The translations under genes and the position numbers were made by a program. From Flaccisagitta enflata (Eukaryota; Chaetognatha; Sagittoidea; Aphragmophora), in NCBI GenBank assembly GCA_965153355.1, contig OZ231127.1:17856001-17920000 (forward strand): a stretch of 64,000 nt of DNA, read 5' to 3'. Positions 11,655-22,814 of this stretch are shown one piece after another. Every line of letters starts with the position of its first letter. Positions within the stretch are counted from its first letter, which is position 1. Below the pieces are notes generated by a model, which was given only the letters and a program-made list of their open reading frames with translations, was not told the origin of the DNA and made no database searches.

Positions 11655-13966
11655 TCATTTATAGATAGTTTCCTCAAATCCGTTGATTAGGGCGACGTAA
11701 CGTGCAACCGTGAATAAATAGTCGCTCAGTCGGTTCAGAAAAACAGCCGGTCCTTTGTCCATTTCCCCCGCAGCCACGATCGGAACCACTCGCCGCTCGG
11801 CACGTCTGGGGAGAAGAAGAGAATATCTAGGTAGAAAGGGTGACGGAAAGTCAGCCTAACAGAAAAATTCTACAAGGAAGGAGGAGAAAAAGATTGGAAG
11901 ACAGGTTGAAAGAGTGAGAAAGACCGAAAGAAAGACAGTATCAAAGGGACAAAGAAAGACAGACAGAAAGAAAGACATACAGAAAGAAAGACAGAGAGAA
12001 AGAAAAACAAACAAGCAAAGCCAATGGAGAAACCTAAAATAACCGACATACTTTTGGCCAATTTCGAAATCATGTAATAACCGGGGAACCGTCATAGCCT
12101 CAGTGGTGCTTACCTGCATATCGTCCGCGCGCAGTGAAGACTGGCTGCAGCTTTGCCGCCAGATGGTAGAATAAAGTTGGTTAAAGGAGGAAGCTGGGAT
12201 GTCATTTCGTCGATCCAACTCTCCATCGCTGACGTTACGCTGTCATCAAAAGATCCCACGTTCTGGAAAAACAGATCAATTTCGAGACATCCAATTTGAC
12301 AAGGAATTATCCTCCTGACATGACAAACTTATTTTAAAGGTCGAGGGAGTTTGACAAGGAATCATTCAGATAATGTTATTTTAAAGGTCGAGGCAGTTCC
12401 GGCAGACGTCAAGCGGATTAAGTGTAAAATCTTCACCAGCCCGAAGTTTAGACAATCACAGAATGGCCACGACTAAATGTAAACAGTGGACTAATTGTGG
12501 GTGGCTGCCTCCAAGACACGGATCCCAAAACTCCCGTCTTTACATTTTCTCTCCTGCTTTTAAGTTCTAAATCCAAGTCTTTTTAAACTTGCTTTATCAA
12601 CTTACGACTAGCTTGGGCGTGATGATCGAAGATTACTAGACAACCTTTAGAAACCTTTAGAAACGAACGCGATTCATTCAATACCGGATAGCGAAGCGAT
12701 TTCACCTTAGAGTGAGTTTCTCTGGCGGATGACCGCGGCGTAGCGACATGCGATCCGACGTCTTGAAGGACGCATTGGATTCGACGCAGTTGATCCGCCA
12801 CGTCAACGTCGAGTTTTTGACCGGATGTAATGACGGGAGATTCCAGGTAAAATTCGCGCCCTTTATGGAGATCGAATACATAGAGATAACATTTACAGGA
12901 AAGTTTGCAGGGCGTACAGACGAAAGTGAAATACAAGAAGTTAACCCCCCAAAAACTGTAGCACCCCCCCCCCCTATAGCCTCAACTGTTGAATGAAGAT
13001 TTGCATGTGAGGTAGAGAATAGAAGCTTATACATGCTTATATCAATACAATTAGCCTCATCAGAGCGATTTTGGGATTTCATTCCCAGTAAAGAGTTACA
13101 ACTTAAAAATTAGCTAAAATTAACACTTTTTGAATTATGCTAAAAACGCAATTTTTTACTAGTTTTTTAGCCATAACTTTTTATTGGGAATGAAATTCCA
13201 AAATCGCTCTGATGAGGCTAATTGTATTGATATTAACTTCCATTACCTATCTTATATGTTTTTCTTCAATCTGCGGTTGAGGCTGTAGGGGGGGTGCTAC
13301 AGTTTTTGGGGGGTTAACTTCTTGTATTTCACTTTCGTCTGTAATGATACAGAGCGACATTGATGATTGTTCCATATCAAACCGATTCATAAGTAGCGCA
13401 AGACAACCGCGCCAGCCAGTCACTGACTTACTGATATCTCATCTCGTCGACGCACCTAATCCAATGGCTGAGGACAACTCATCGACGGCGCCCAGGGCTT
13501 CGAATACCAGGTCGTCTTTGCTTCTGCGTTCACCCGTGTATAGACTCGAATTGCCTCCATCGCCAGTCTTGGTGTAAATTTTGAATCCGCGATGACGAGG
13601 ATGAGAGTCAAAGGACGGAGTCAATGAAGAGATTGAAAGAGGCACCGCTGATTGTGGCGGCCGATTGGTACTAATCATCGAGAATCGCCGATTGTTATCC
13701 GATCGTGGGAATAAAGTCGGGTGTTTCTTGTAATCCTTCGACGCTACGATGAAAGGGTGAGATTCGCGATCACGGCAGTTGATAGAGTCGGATCGCTCCC
13801 TCACCATCGGCGATGAACATAACGATGAAAACAATCCGATGGTCGATGCCGTTAAAGACTCGCGCAAAGTGGTCAACCGACACAAACAATGACTAGTTTG
13901 CCGCGGGTTGAGTACGATTCGGCAACTGGGTTGAAACATTTTTGGAGGTTTTCTTTTTGTTAACAT
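11655..13966 (-). CDS. MMAB: Cob(I)alamin adenosyltransferase, mitochondrial (MMAB/PduO type)
   Basis: Exons 13966-13456, 12860-12706, 12262-12114 and 11805-11655 join in frame to about 321 residues. The enzyme adenosylates cob(I)alamin to make coenzyme B12 for methylmalonyl-CoA mutase in the mitochondrial matrix. Exon 1 carries the ATP-binding start [19 protein letters not shown] and [15 protein letters not shown]. Exon 2 has [20 protein letters not shown]. Exon 3 has [19 protein letters not shown] and [13 protein letters not shown]. Exon 4 has [11 protein letters not shown] and [15 protein letters not shown] before TGA. The first roughly 130 residues are basic, Ser-rich and poorly conserved, as expected of a transit region. 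The start could instead be the ATG at 13939 ([13 protein letters not shown]), which looks more like a targeting peptide. Intron 1 contains a complete foldback MITE. The zinc-finger gene starts 229 bases downstream on the same strand. Confidence 0.95.
11880..12010. repeat. GAAA/GACA-rich simple repeat
   Basis: Purine-rich degenerate repeat of GAAAGACAGA units in the last intron of MMAB. The Phe/Leu/Ser reading frames on the minus strand are artefacts. Confidence 0.9.
12917..13341. mobile_element. TA-flanked foldback MITE (425 bp)
   Basis: Almost perfect inverted repeat running from the outer ends to the centre. It starts CAGACGAAAGTGAAATACAA and ends with the reverse complement, and is flanked by TA on both sides (12915-12916 and 13342-13343). 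The TA duplication and CAG end suggest a non-autonomous Tc1/mariner-type element. It sits in MMAB intron 1. It has no coding capacity. Confidence 0.88.
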
Positions 13967-14445
13967 TCAAAGAAGGTTGAGTGTGTGATCTTCCTCCCCA
14001 AAAAGGCCGAAGATGAAGAGCCGAAGAAGCGCGAAAAAAGTTACTTTTCCTCTTTTGTTCACTGCGGTCAGACAAATTGAGTTAGTACATTTGAACGATA
14101 ACCCGCCATGACGAGAGAGAGAGAGAGAGAGGAGAGAGCTTAATGGTTTATTAAGAGCGAGCTTGGCTAACAATGTTTATCTATTAAGAGGGTACTTGTA
14201 ATATGTTTAACAATTGTTTGTGTGTTAAAGATCCTTACAATTACAAATAGGTTTTTTTAAAGGTGCAAATTAACGACACGTGTGAGCGTGTATACGGATT
14301 GTATGCTTGTCATTGCATGGAATAAGCAAAAGAAAATAAAGGTTTTTTTTTCCAACGAGATAAGAGCAAATTATGTAATTACGAGTGAGCGAACATGCGG
14401 ATTGTATGCTTCCAGCCCAAAATACTACATGGAATGGAAGGAATG
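13967..14445. other. MMAB upstream region / HYLS1 3' side
   Basis: Contains a short GA repeat at 14110-14135. A minus-strand ORF starting at 14173 (MLAKLALNKPLSSLL) looks like a mitochondrial presequence and could be an alternative first exon of MMAB, but no splice pair was clear. Confidence 0.35.
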
Positions 14446-16162
14446 TCACATCCAAATGTTGAACGAAGGCGACTGGGTGTTTTTGGACGGATTCAGTTTG
14501 TGGGCCAACTTGGTTCTTATTTCCCATCGTAAATTCTGCCTTTTCTTGTCGGTCGGAGGGACGAACTCGTTAGGCACGTAATATTTTTGGATGGGGGTCA
14601 CCTGTAAAAGTGTTGTAAAGAAACGTTCATCTTAAACTTTATTTTTCAATTTTATTCATTCAGGCGTGAATGCGAAATTATGCCCACTGCTGTGTTGCTC
14701 TCTTTATTCATATCGCGTTCCCAACCCTTTTTAGGTGCGAGAAAGCACCTCTATAACTGGCTGTGTCGGTCGGTCGGTCGGGTAACGCATTTGTTCGACG
14801 ATCCACACGTCGCACCTTATTGGCCTACTAGGCCTAGTTTCTACAAATTTCCGTCAAACATGGAAACACTCCATTAGCTCAGTAAACTGTTCATTCATTT
14901 GATTCGCTTACTATCTCGTCTCGCCGTTGCATCTGCTCCCGGACGGCCCATCGTAATTGCTTGTGCTGCTTTTCCCCAGGAGCTCGTTGCGTCGTCCATG
15001 CCTCGTTGTATTGATGATATCTTAAAATAACGAAAAGCTTGAACTAATGAATTCTTGATGCGTCCTCGCATCTCTTGAGGATAGTCTCCACGTCCGTCAG
15101 TTCGTATGTCTGTCCGTAAAGCCTCCTCAATGACGCGATTTTTGGCACATTTCATCTACCGCTATGTTAGTCCCAATGCTTTTGAAAATGCAAACTATAC
15201 CTAAAGGTTTATCCTTAGATAATCCCAGGATGTGTCTGTCAACATTATCGATTAACAATTCAATACCTGTTAACAGGATCGCACCGTCGTCTCCTCACTT
15301 CCGGTTGAGGTCTTATAAACGACGGTAAAGCCCTGGAGGAGCACGTCGACGACGCGTCGGAAGATTCCGACCCTGCCGACCGCGGACGTCTTCCAACGAT
15401 TCGTCGCGTCTTCGTCAAATCAGGTGCTTCAGTGTCGTCGTAGTCGAGAACCGCGTCATCCCCCGCCAGCGTGGCAGCATCATTGTCATCGTCCTCGACG
15501 TACGTCAATTCGTGAGTAGATATATCGCGATTGCCATTAGCGTCCCGCCGAGAGACTTTCCGCCTGACGACGAGTGAGTTTGCGGAGGAGGAAGCGGACG
15601 ACGCGATCGAGTGATCATTGACGAGGCGTTTGGGAGAGGTGCGATCGTCGTCCACGGCGTTGGAAATATGAAGAGAATGATGATGAGGATGATGTTGACG
15701 TCGACGATTTGATCCTCCCTTCTTTTCATTTTGGCTGAAGAAGGACTCGTTGTAGAAAGAGTTTTCGTCCAATGGCACTTTGGATTTTTCAAAGGCACTT
15801 CGTGGAGTGGAGGCAACAGAGACATCGACGTCATCGTCGACCGCATCCGCGTTATTGTTAGATTTGTCACCACCGCGTCGATGATGTCCGCGGCCCCAAT
15901 GGAAGTCAGTGTGATGGGGATAACGAGCGAGACCGTCCGAGGAAATGGACGAGGCGTTGGCGTGATCGTCGACGCCGCTGACCGATGAAGCGAAGCTGAC
16001 GTCCGTCTCGTCTCGACTGCGTCTGCTGTCACTGTCGTGATGCCGCATCAATTGTTTGAGATCGGTCATGAATTCTTCCAACTTGTCCCTCGGAACGTTA
16101 TCGTAGCCCAAATCGCGCAGCTCCTCCAACACTTCCGCCTCCGTGAAATCCAGGGCCGACAT
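14446..16162 (-). CDS. HYLS1: HYLS1 centriolar protein
   Basis: Three exons, 16162-15267, 15020-14912 and 14601-14446, join in frame to about 386 residues (human about 300). The N-terminus (residues 5-40) is the invertebrate-type HYLS box: FTEAEVLEELRDLGYDNVP followed by KLEEFMTDL. The middle is low-complexity Ser/Asp/Arg/His-rich. Exon 2 carries YNEAWTTQRAPGEKQHKQLR and WAVREQM, and exon 3 carries YYVPNEFVPPTDKKRQNLRW, the two conserved C-terminal blocks of HYLS1. HYLS1 is incorporated into centrioles with SAS-4/CPAP and is needed for cilium and transition-zone assembly; a human mutation causes hydrolethalus syndrome. The start ATG is the first in the exon and places the HYLS box at the extreme N-terminus, as in other invertebrates. 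Confidence 0.93.
14730..14835 (+). repeat. GTCC-hairpin dispersed repeat, copy c (variant)
   Basis: Hairpin GTGCGAGAAAGCAC, then CTCTATAACTGGCTGTGTCGG and (GTCG)n, followed by a tail with CGACGATCCACACGTCGCAC. The same variant occurs inverted at 20600-20715. It lies in the last HYLS1 intron. Confidence 0.75.
15085..15128 (+). repeat. GTCC-hairpin repeat fragment, copy d
   Basis: Only the GTCCGTCAGTTCGTATGTCT tetranucleotide run and a GCCTC tail remain, without the hairpin. It lies in HYLS1 intron 1. Confidence 0.5.
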
Positions 16163-16989
16163 GATGTTGATTTGTTTTTTGTTTTTTCACTTCACGTCAA
16201 AGCGGCAGACTGGGCGCAGAATGGATATTATGTTTGTTTGACGCCAGAACTTTATAGTATGTATGCACCGTGCGATATCTCGAGACTGGCTCGAGGTGAC
16301 TTTACACGCGTACTTCCAATTTCACAAATGCCATTAGCGATCCAGCACGAAAGCATCAGTTTCAGTCATGGTGCGCAAAGAATAAGACCGGACAACTAAA
16401 TTAATGTCATACTTTTTTTTCAGAAGCGGGGATTTTCATTGGCATCTCATGCGAAGAAAATAAATAAAACTGGAAAGAAGTGAGATGGACGTTAGTAAAG
16501 GACGACTGACTGGCTACTACTACGCGCGCTCTTAATACTACGTTAATATAACGTAAGCAACTCGTCTACCGCACCTAATTGCAAGCAGATGATATGTAAT
16601 AAGGTTGAACATCTTCTGAAATTGGAGGGAATTAGTAAAATTTCATGATTTTTCTGTCTCATTCCCATGAGACTCCCCCCCCCCCATTTTCCCACAACAA
16701 TGGTGTTACGTAGTTGAGTTTACTCAGCTTGGCAAGTTAACGGTTTACCATGAGAGAGAAAAATTTGTCTAGAAAAGTTATCAATACAACTACTATAACA
16801 CTAAATCACTAAATGCATGCGCGGGAGAGACGGAGTTAAGTTTTCTGTGCGCAAATTTTCAACACGGAGATCAAAGGACAGTCAAAAACCGGATTTGGTT
16901 GAGGAGCATGAGGAGCGGCTTAAACACTTAGCCGACGCGACGGAAGGTCTCGGTTCTTTTGATTTAAGGAATTGATGTCAAAACACAAC
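16163..16989. other. Intergenic, nothing recognised
   Basis: Region upstream of HYLS1 and downstream of QSOX copy A. It holds a poly-C run near 16675 and a short GTA/ACG-rich stretch. I found no exon, RNA gene or element. Confidence 0.5.
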
Positions 16990-19900
16990 TCATTTATCGC
17001 GTTTATCAATGAGTGGTTTACAGTCGGGATCAGATCGTCTTTTTTCGACGCTGAGGCATCGATGGCGGCATCGTCTGTCGACGTAAATGGCGTAAAGGAG
17101 AATGAGCACGATGGCGCAGAAGCCATACGCGCCAAAACAAATACGCACGTCCCAATCTGTGAAACCCAGAACGCCGACGGACGGAAGTCGGATACGACGA
17201 CGCGTCTCCATTTCGCGTTGGCGCAATTTCTGAAAAGCGGGCCGGAAGGGAACAAGGTCATTAGACCTAAGTCGCGTGCATCGGCATTTTCAGAAAAGGT
17301 AGGACTGAAAGACAAGCGGACAAACTGGAATTTTCAAAATGAGCCTTTAACTAGCGGCATCCACCTCCCAGTATGTTCTCTATTGCTCAAAAGTGTAATA
17401 AGATCGGAAAATGCCTTTAAAGTTAGTTTTGACGGACGGACAGATGGACGGACCGAAAAGTGGCTTATAGAGTCGCGTAGCACGCGACTAAAAATTATAC
17501 AGAAGGTCATGCATATTAAAAAGATTGACCAAAGATTTGACTTTTCCGCTCATAGATATATCTTCAGCGAAATTAAAAGAAGGCCGAATACACGCCGTAT
17601 GGGGGGTGGGCAGGAGCAGGAGCCACTAGAGCGTTTGGACATGAGCAGTGAGGCCAAAAAGCTCGACGCAAAAAAAGTAAATAGGCGAAATAACAGATCA
17701 ACCGACGAAACCACTAATAACGCAGTGACTTCCCTCCTCACCTTCACGTCGACGTGGTCCCCATCCAACGACTTGACTTCGTTTTTCCGCTTCTCTTGGC
17801 GCTGTTCTTTGATTCTCGCTAATTCTCCAGGAACATGTCGGCGTCGCGGCTTTTCCACGAACCCCTCAATCGATTCGATGCCGAATGAGTTTTTGACTTT
17901 CTTAGAGTCGGCATTTGATGACAAACCGTTGTTACTGGCGCTGGATGAGCCGCTTCTGGATCCGACGACGCCGGTAATATTGCGATAATGATTCTTCAAG
18001 AACCGCTTGACATTCCGATAATGCCAAGCGGCTTGATTTCCTTCGATACGACACGATAGGCAAGTTGGCACGTCGGGGAATTGTATCTTCGGCGCCAGAG
18101 GATCGTCGCTCTCGGCACCTAGTTGATTTGAAGATATTCCAAAGATTATGTGAAGGCATTATAGAATTAAAATGGAATAACGAGAGAGGAATGTGAATAA
18201 TGAGCGATTATTAAAATGGGAGATTTCTTTTATGAGAATAGCAAGAGATTAATGAGAAAAACGAGAGATTAATGAGAATAGCGAGAGATTTATGAAAATA
18301 ATGAGAGAATGATAAATAATGTAATTGAAATAGTATGAGACTAATCAAAATAATGGAAAATAATGAGAGAGTAATGAGGGAGTAATGACATTAGTAAAAT
18401 ACAATGAGATTATCAGAGGACAATGAAAATAATAAGGGTGTGAACCAAATAATCGGAGAGTGATGAGAATAACAAGTGAGTTACAAGAGACAATGACAAG
18501 GAAGAAGGAGAGAGAGGTCCAAAAGTTGGTCGACTGCTCACCTCGTAGTCGGTCGTTGACATTGTTATGAGCTTTCCATAACCAAAGAATGACGTCGTCG
18601 TAGGATTGAACACTATCATCGAGATCGTCATTGATCATCGATTCGAAGTGCGAGGCACATTCTCTGATTTGGTGGAGAGGGAAAGAGAAACAAAAGTGGA
18701 ATTATCAAGAGGGATTAAGAGAGAATAATTTTGGATTGTATCAGTGGCAAATACTTGCGGAAGACAATCTGACACCTGAAGAAGATGATCCATAGAAGAT
18801 GATTAGCACCTGTCGCACCCTTATTTGCTTATTGAGAAAGCAACACTTACAATTGAACTATGATATGCGTTCAAACTAGCCCATTACTATGAAATTTAAA
18901 CTGTTATGGCTCAAAAGTATTAACACCTAAGTAAAATATCATCTTACATTGCCAATTAGAAATCATTATTATAAGATTTAAGTTCATCAGCTGCCCAGTC
19001 AACTGACCTATAATTACCTACAACCGAAGAAGCTTTTCACGTATTTAGCCATAGTCTCCACAACTTCTCGTCCATTGACTTCAGCCTCCTCGAGTCCTTC
19101 ATTGGCGTCAGCCGCGGCTACACTCAGTACGTGGAACAACGTCCACAATGAGCAAGGATAGCCACGGAGCGTAGGTCTGCTGCCGCGGCATCCAATCCAA
19201 GGTTCCTCTTTCGCCTTCTCAGCAGCCGACGACGCAGCGATTTGCGTTAGGACGTCACCTGCTGCGCCTGACGCCGGCGCCTTTCCCCTCTTCCCAAACG
19301 CCGCAACGTCGGCGTTGCTAACCCGTCTTCGCCACTCGCGACCGCCGATTGTGACGTTGCCTCGGGATTGCAACCAACCGTTGATTTGCCGGAAGAAGCG
19401 CGTGGTGGCGTCGTCGCCGGGGAAGTATTTGGTCAAAAGGCCGACGAAGGCGTTGATGGCGTCCAAGTCGACACCGGGTTCGATAGAGTTTCTCAAGCCG
19501 ATCTCGCCTAAAAGGGCGTAACGAATCCCTTTGAGCAAATCCGACATGAAGACGCCCTTGGGCGGTGGGGGAGGTTGATTAGAATCGCTGTTGGACGATT
19601 TCAAAGCCGACGAGGACGGAAGATGAGGCACGAACGTTAATCCTACAGTAGTCCAGGGAATCAACTCTTTTAGGCGTTTTTGAAGAGCCACGGCGTTGTT
19701 TACATCAACGTCGGCGAGGGAGTCGACGACGAAAGGCGACGATTTCTTCTCGCCGGATGGAAATCGAAGCAGATACGCGATGGAATGAGTCTCGTCCATG
19801 CCCAAACGGTGGAGACCGTCGAAATGCCGGAGAAAGGCCTCGTTGTCGGCTTTACGAAACGCATCGACATCGACGCCGAACACGTGCAGTCGGAGATCGC

Positions 19901-21299
19901 TGGACAAATGCAAAGTCACGAATTTGGGTTCATAAGGCGACGAGGAAAGGTGAAACACGAGCACCACGGCCAGCTGATTGGAGGAAGCGTCAGGGACGGC
20001 GTTGATAAGGTCGGCGAATTGTAAAGGCAACGAATCGTAGGAAATTTTACTGTCTAGATGCCGGAAAACCGGCCAATGTTTCGGCCGCTGAGATCCCAAA
20101 TGCATCTCGATGTAATCGACCATTTTGGCGCGGTAATTCTTTGTTTGTTTTACCTGGAATGAAGCGGATAAATTTTAGGGAAGGGGAGGACAGGGAGGGA
20201 AAGCAAAACAATGTCTTTTTTCTTTTTTTTTCTCTTTTTTCTTTTTTTTTTACCTTCTCTATGGAATCAATTGGCGTTTGTTTAAGCACAGAAATGATAT
20301 CAAAATTTACAAGATGGCACCTCCCCCAGGACTGTAAGCAACAGTAAACCTCACCCCCCCTTTTAACGTATCGACAAAATTCATCATGCACAATAAAGTT
20401 CAAGTCCATTATCCTACCTCGAGACCTTTCTGACCATTGACAGCAAAAGCGGAAAAGAACTTGACCGTCGGAAACCCTTTGATTTCGTAGGAAGTACAAA
20501 TTGGAAAATTCTCTTCGGACGCGCAGTTGATAGCCGCCAATTGAATAACTCTGGACCACTGGGAAAGAAATAAGTACAAACATTTAAAAAAAAACAAGGC
20601 CAAGTAGGCCAATAAGGTGCGACGTGTAGATCGTCGAACGAATATGTTACCAACAGACAGACCGACCAACCAACCAACGGACACAGTCAGCTATAGAGGT
20701 GCTTTGTCACACCTAACAAGGCCGGATGCACGGCAATCCAGTCAAGGACGGTTGGGCAGGAGCAGTAATGCAATAACCACTCGGAATTCAAAAAAATTCG
20801 TAACCTACCGACCTACCGACTTACCGACCGACACTGTGTCCGCGACTAAAAAGAGGAAGATAGAATGAAAGAGGGATAGAAAGAGACTGAAGCAGTAAGA
20901 AAGGAGAGAGGAAGAAAGTCAGAAAGGAAGAGAAAAAGATAGGGAGAAAGAAAGGAAGAGAAAAAGATAGGGAGAAAGAAAGGAAGAGAGAAAGAAAGGC
21001 AGGGAGAAAGGAGGAAGAGAGAAGGAAAGGAAGAGGGAAAGAAAGGGAGAAAGAAAAAAAGCAAAAAAGAAGAGAGGAAGAAAAGAAAAAAGGAGGGGAG
21101 AAAGAAAGGAAAAGGAGTCGGAAAAGAAGGAGTCAGGAAAGAAGAGAGAAAATCAGGAAGAAATTTTTTTTTGAAAGAGCAAAAGAAACAAACGAGGGAT
21201 GACAGAGATGACAGAGAAAGAAAGAAAGAATGAAAGAGAGAAAGAAAGAAAGAGAGAAAGCAAGAAAGAAAGAAGGAAATAAAGAAAGAGAGAAAGCAA

Positions 21300-21333
<34 letters not shown>

Positions 21334-21661
21334 AGGAAAAAGAAAGAAAGAAAGAGAAATTTTTGTACAAACGTACAACGTGTACCAATTTCACCTGGTA
21401 AGTATCAGACGCCAGCTTACGCCACACGGGGGCAAAGTGAATGCAGTGCCCGCACCAACTAGAATAAAACTCGACCAGTAAAGCAGAGTCTTTCCCATAA
21501 ATGGTGGAATTAATGTTCGAATAGTCAAGCTGAATGAGAGTGTCATTGGCATTGTAAAGCGACACAGCCTTTTTGTGGTTGGACGGCATGGAGTGAGCCG
21601 GGTCGAGGGATGAAAGCAACAACACCAACGCCGTGACTAGAATCGTAGTTTTTAGACCCAT
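16990..21661 (-). CDS. QSOX1: Quiescin sulfhydryl oxidase, copy A (six exons, membrane-anchored)
   Basis: Exons 21661-21395, 20558-20418, 20153-19018, 18663-18542, 18118-17742 and 17229-16990 agree in phase and give about 760 residues. QSOX makes disulfides in secretory proteins with O2 and FAD. A signal peptide (MGLKTTILVTALVLLLSSL) is followed by a thioredoxin domain with EFYSSWCGHCIHFAPVW. Exon 2 has NCASEENFPICTSYEIKGFP. Exon 3 holds the redox-inactive thioredoxin and helical regions, YFPG, and GYPCSLWTLFHVLS of the Erv domain. FFGCRECASHF across exons 3/4 is the Erv active-site CxxC, ILWLWKAHNNVN the FAD-binding helix, and CLSC (exon 5) the third CxxC. The last exon has a membrane segment (ICFGAYGFCAIVLILLYAIY) and a basic tail, so the enzyme is probably Golgi-anchored. 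All redox motifs are intact. The symbol denotes the family; orthology to vertebrate QSOX1 versus QSOX2 was not resolved. Confidence 0.95.
17431..17495 (-). repeat. GTCC-hairpin dispersed repeat, copy e
   Basis: GGAC tetranucleotide run, GTGGCTTATAGAG and hairpin GTCGCGTAGCACGCGAC. It lies in the last intron of QSOX copy A. Confidence 0.75.
20590..20715 (-). repeat. GTCC-hairpin dispersed repeat, copy f (variant)
   Basis: Inverted copy of the 14730-14835 variant: GTGCGACGTGTAGATCGTCG, a run of GACC/AACC units and CTATAGAGGTGCTTTGTCAC. It lies in QSOX copy A intron 1. Confidence 0.75.
20796..20851 (-). repeat. GTCC-hairpin repeat fragment, copy g
   Basis: A run of CCGACCTACCGACTTACCGA followed by TGTCCGCGACTAAAAA, the end signature of the family. 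It lies in QSOX copy A intron 1. Confidence 0.6.
20860..21360. repeat. GAAA/GGAA purine-rich microsatellite
   Basis: About 500 bases of GAAAG/GGAAGA units, most regular at 21225-21360. It fills intron 1 of QSOX copy A and makes a very long pyrimidine tract on the sense strand. The Phe/Ser/Leu reading frame that runs on from the signal-peptide exon is an artefact. Confidence 0.95.
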
Positions 21662-21843
21662 TTTTACGCGTTACGGAGTTTCTCCCCTCGGCTGCTTTCT
21701 CACGAGGGGGCCTCAGCTAAGTTTCCTACGATAATAGTCATTCATTTTCATTTGATTTTAAGTCCCGGTCATGGCCTGCAAACGAGAGAGCAACAAGAAA
21801 TTTGAGGAAAGGTAAGCAGAAAGACAGATTTACAGATTAGTAA

Positions 21844-21847
<4 letters not shown>

Positions 21848-21902
<55 letters not shown>
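21848..21902. repeat. (GA)n microsatellite
   Basis: An uninterrupted GA run in the spacer upstream of QSOX copy A. Confidence 0.97.
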
Positions 21903-21905
<3 letters not shown>

Positions 21906-21996
21906 ATATAGATATAGATGATTAGAGAATAGGTGCCCAAAGCAAATATGGGTCATGATACCTGGCTATGCATGATTGAGAATTTGAGCGAAGCGT

Positions 21997-22553
21997 GGCC
22001 CAGGGGACGAAGTGTAGAACACAGGGGGACTTTCATTCGTCCATTCATTCGTCCGTCCGTCCGTCCGTCCATCTGTTTGGGCTGAATTCAGGTCTAAAAG
22101 GGCTGATGTAAGGCCAGAAAGCCAGTTGGGGGCTTGAATGGGCTGACTTGAGGCTTGAAAGAGCTGGATCAAGGCTTGGAAGGCCATAGAGAACGGACTT
22201 GAGGATCAGATAGCTGATTTGAGGCTTGAGAGGCCTAATTTGAGGCAAGACGTTGGATTTGAGGCCTAAGAGGCCAGATTTGAGGCCAAAGAGGCTAGAT
22301 TTGAGGCCTAAGAGGCCAGATAAAAGGCCTGAGAGGCCAAATTTGAGGCCTAGGAGGCCAAACTTGAGGCCTAGGAGGCCAAATTTGAGGCCTAAGAGGC
22401 CATATTGTAGGCCTGAGAGGTCTAGTTTGAGGCCTGAGAGGCCAGATTTGAGGCCTGAGGGGTCTGAGGGAGGGGGGGGACGCACGAATGGACGAACGAG
22501 CGAACAAACGAAAGTCCCCCTGTGTTCTACAGGACTTCGTCCCCTTCGGGGCC
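21997..22553. mobile_element. Foldback element with internal AGGCC tandem array
   Basis: Inverted ends of about 75 bases: left 21997-22075 contains GTAGAACACAGGGGGACTTT, and right 22480-22553 contains its reverse complement. Each end carries a (GTCC)n/(GGAC)n run on its inner side. Between them lie about 20 imperfect 15-21-bp units of the form TTGAGGCCTAAGAGGCCAGA. There is no coding capacity, and no target duplication was identified with confidence. Confidence 0.75.
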
Positions 22554-22561
22554 GCTGCCCA

Positions 22562-22582
22562 AAAAGAGAAAGAGAGAAAGAG

Positions 22583-22674
<92 letters not shown>
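22562..22674. repeat. (GA)n microsatellite
   Basis: A near-uninterrupted GA run of about 110 bases abutting the foldback element, downstream of the HDHD3-like stop codon. Confidence 0.97.
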
Positions 22675-22677
<3 letters not shown>

Positions 22678-22814
22678 GTTGACCCGGCGCATAAACTAAG
22701 CCACACGTTAGCTTCATCTTTAAGCCCCGATCAGAAAAACAAGGTGATACACAACAACATTGACATTTGACTAGAAGTAGAACAACGATCTCTGCCGACC
22801 TTGTCCAACTGACG

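Noticed and set aside
16920-17315. 131-residue minus-strand ORF overlapping the last QSOX copy A exon
   Set aside because: It is a shadow frame; the frame with the membrane segment and correct splice phase is 17229-16990.
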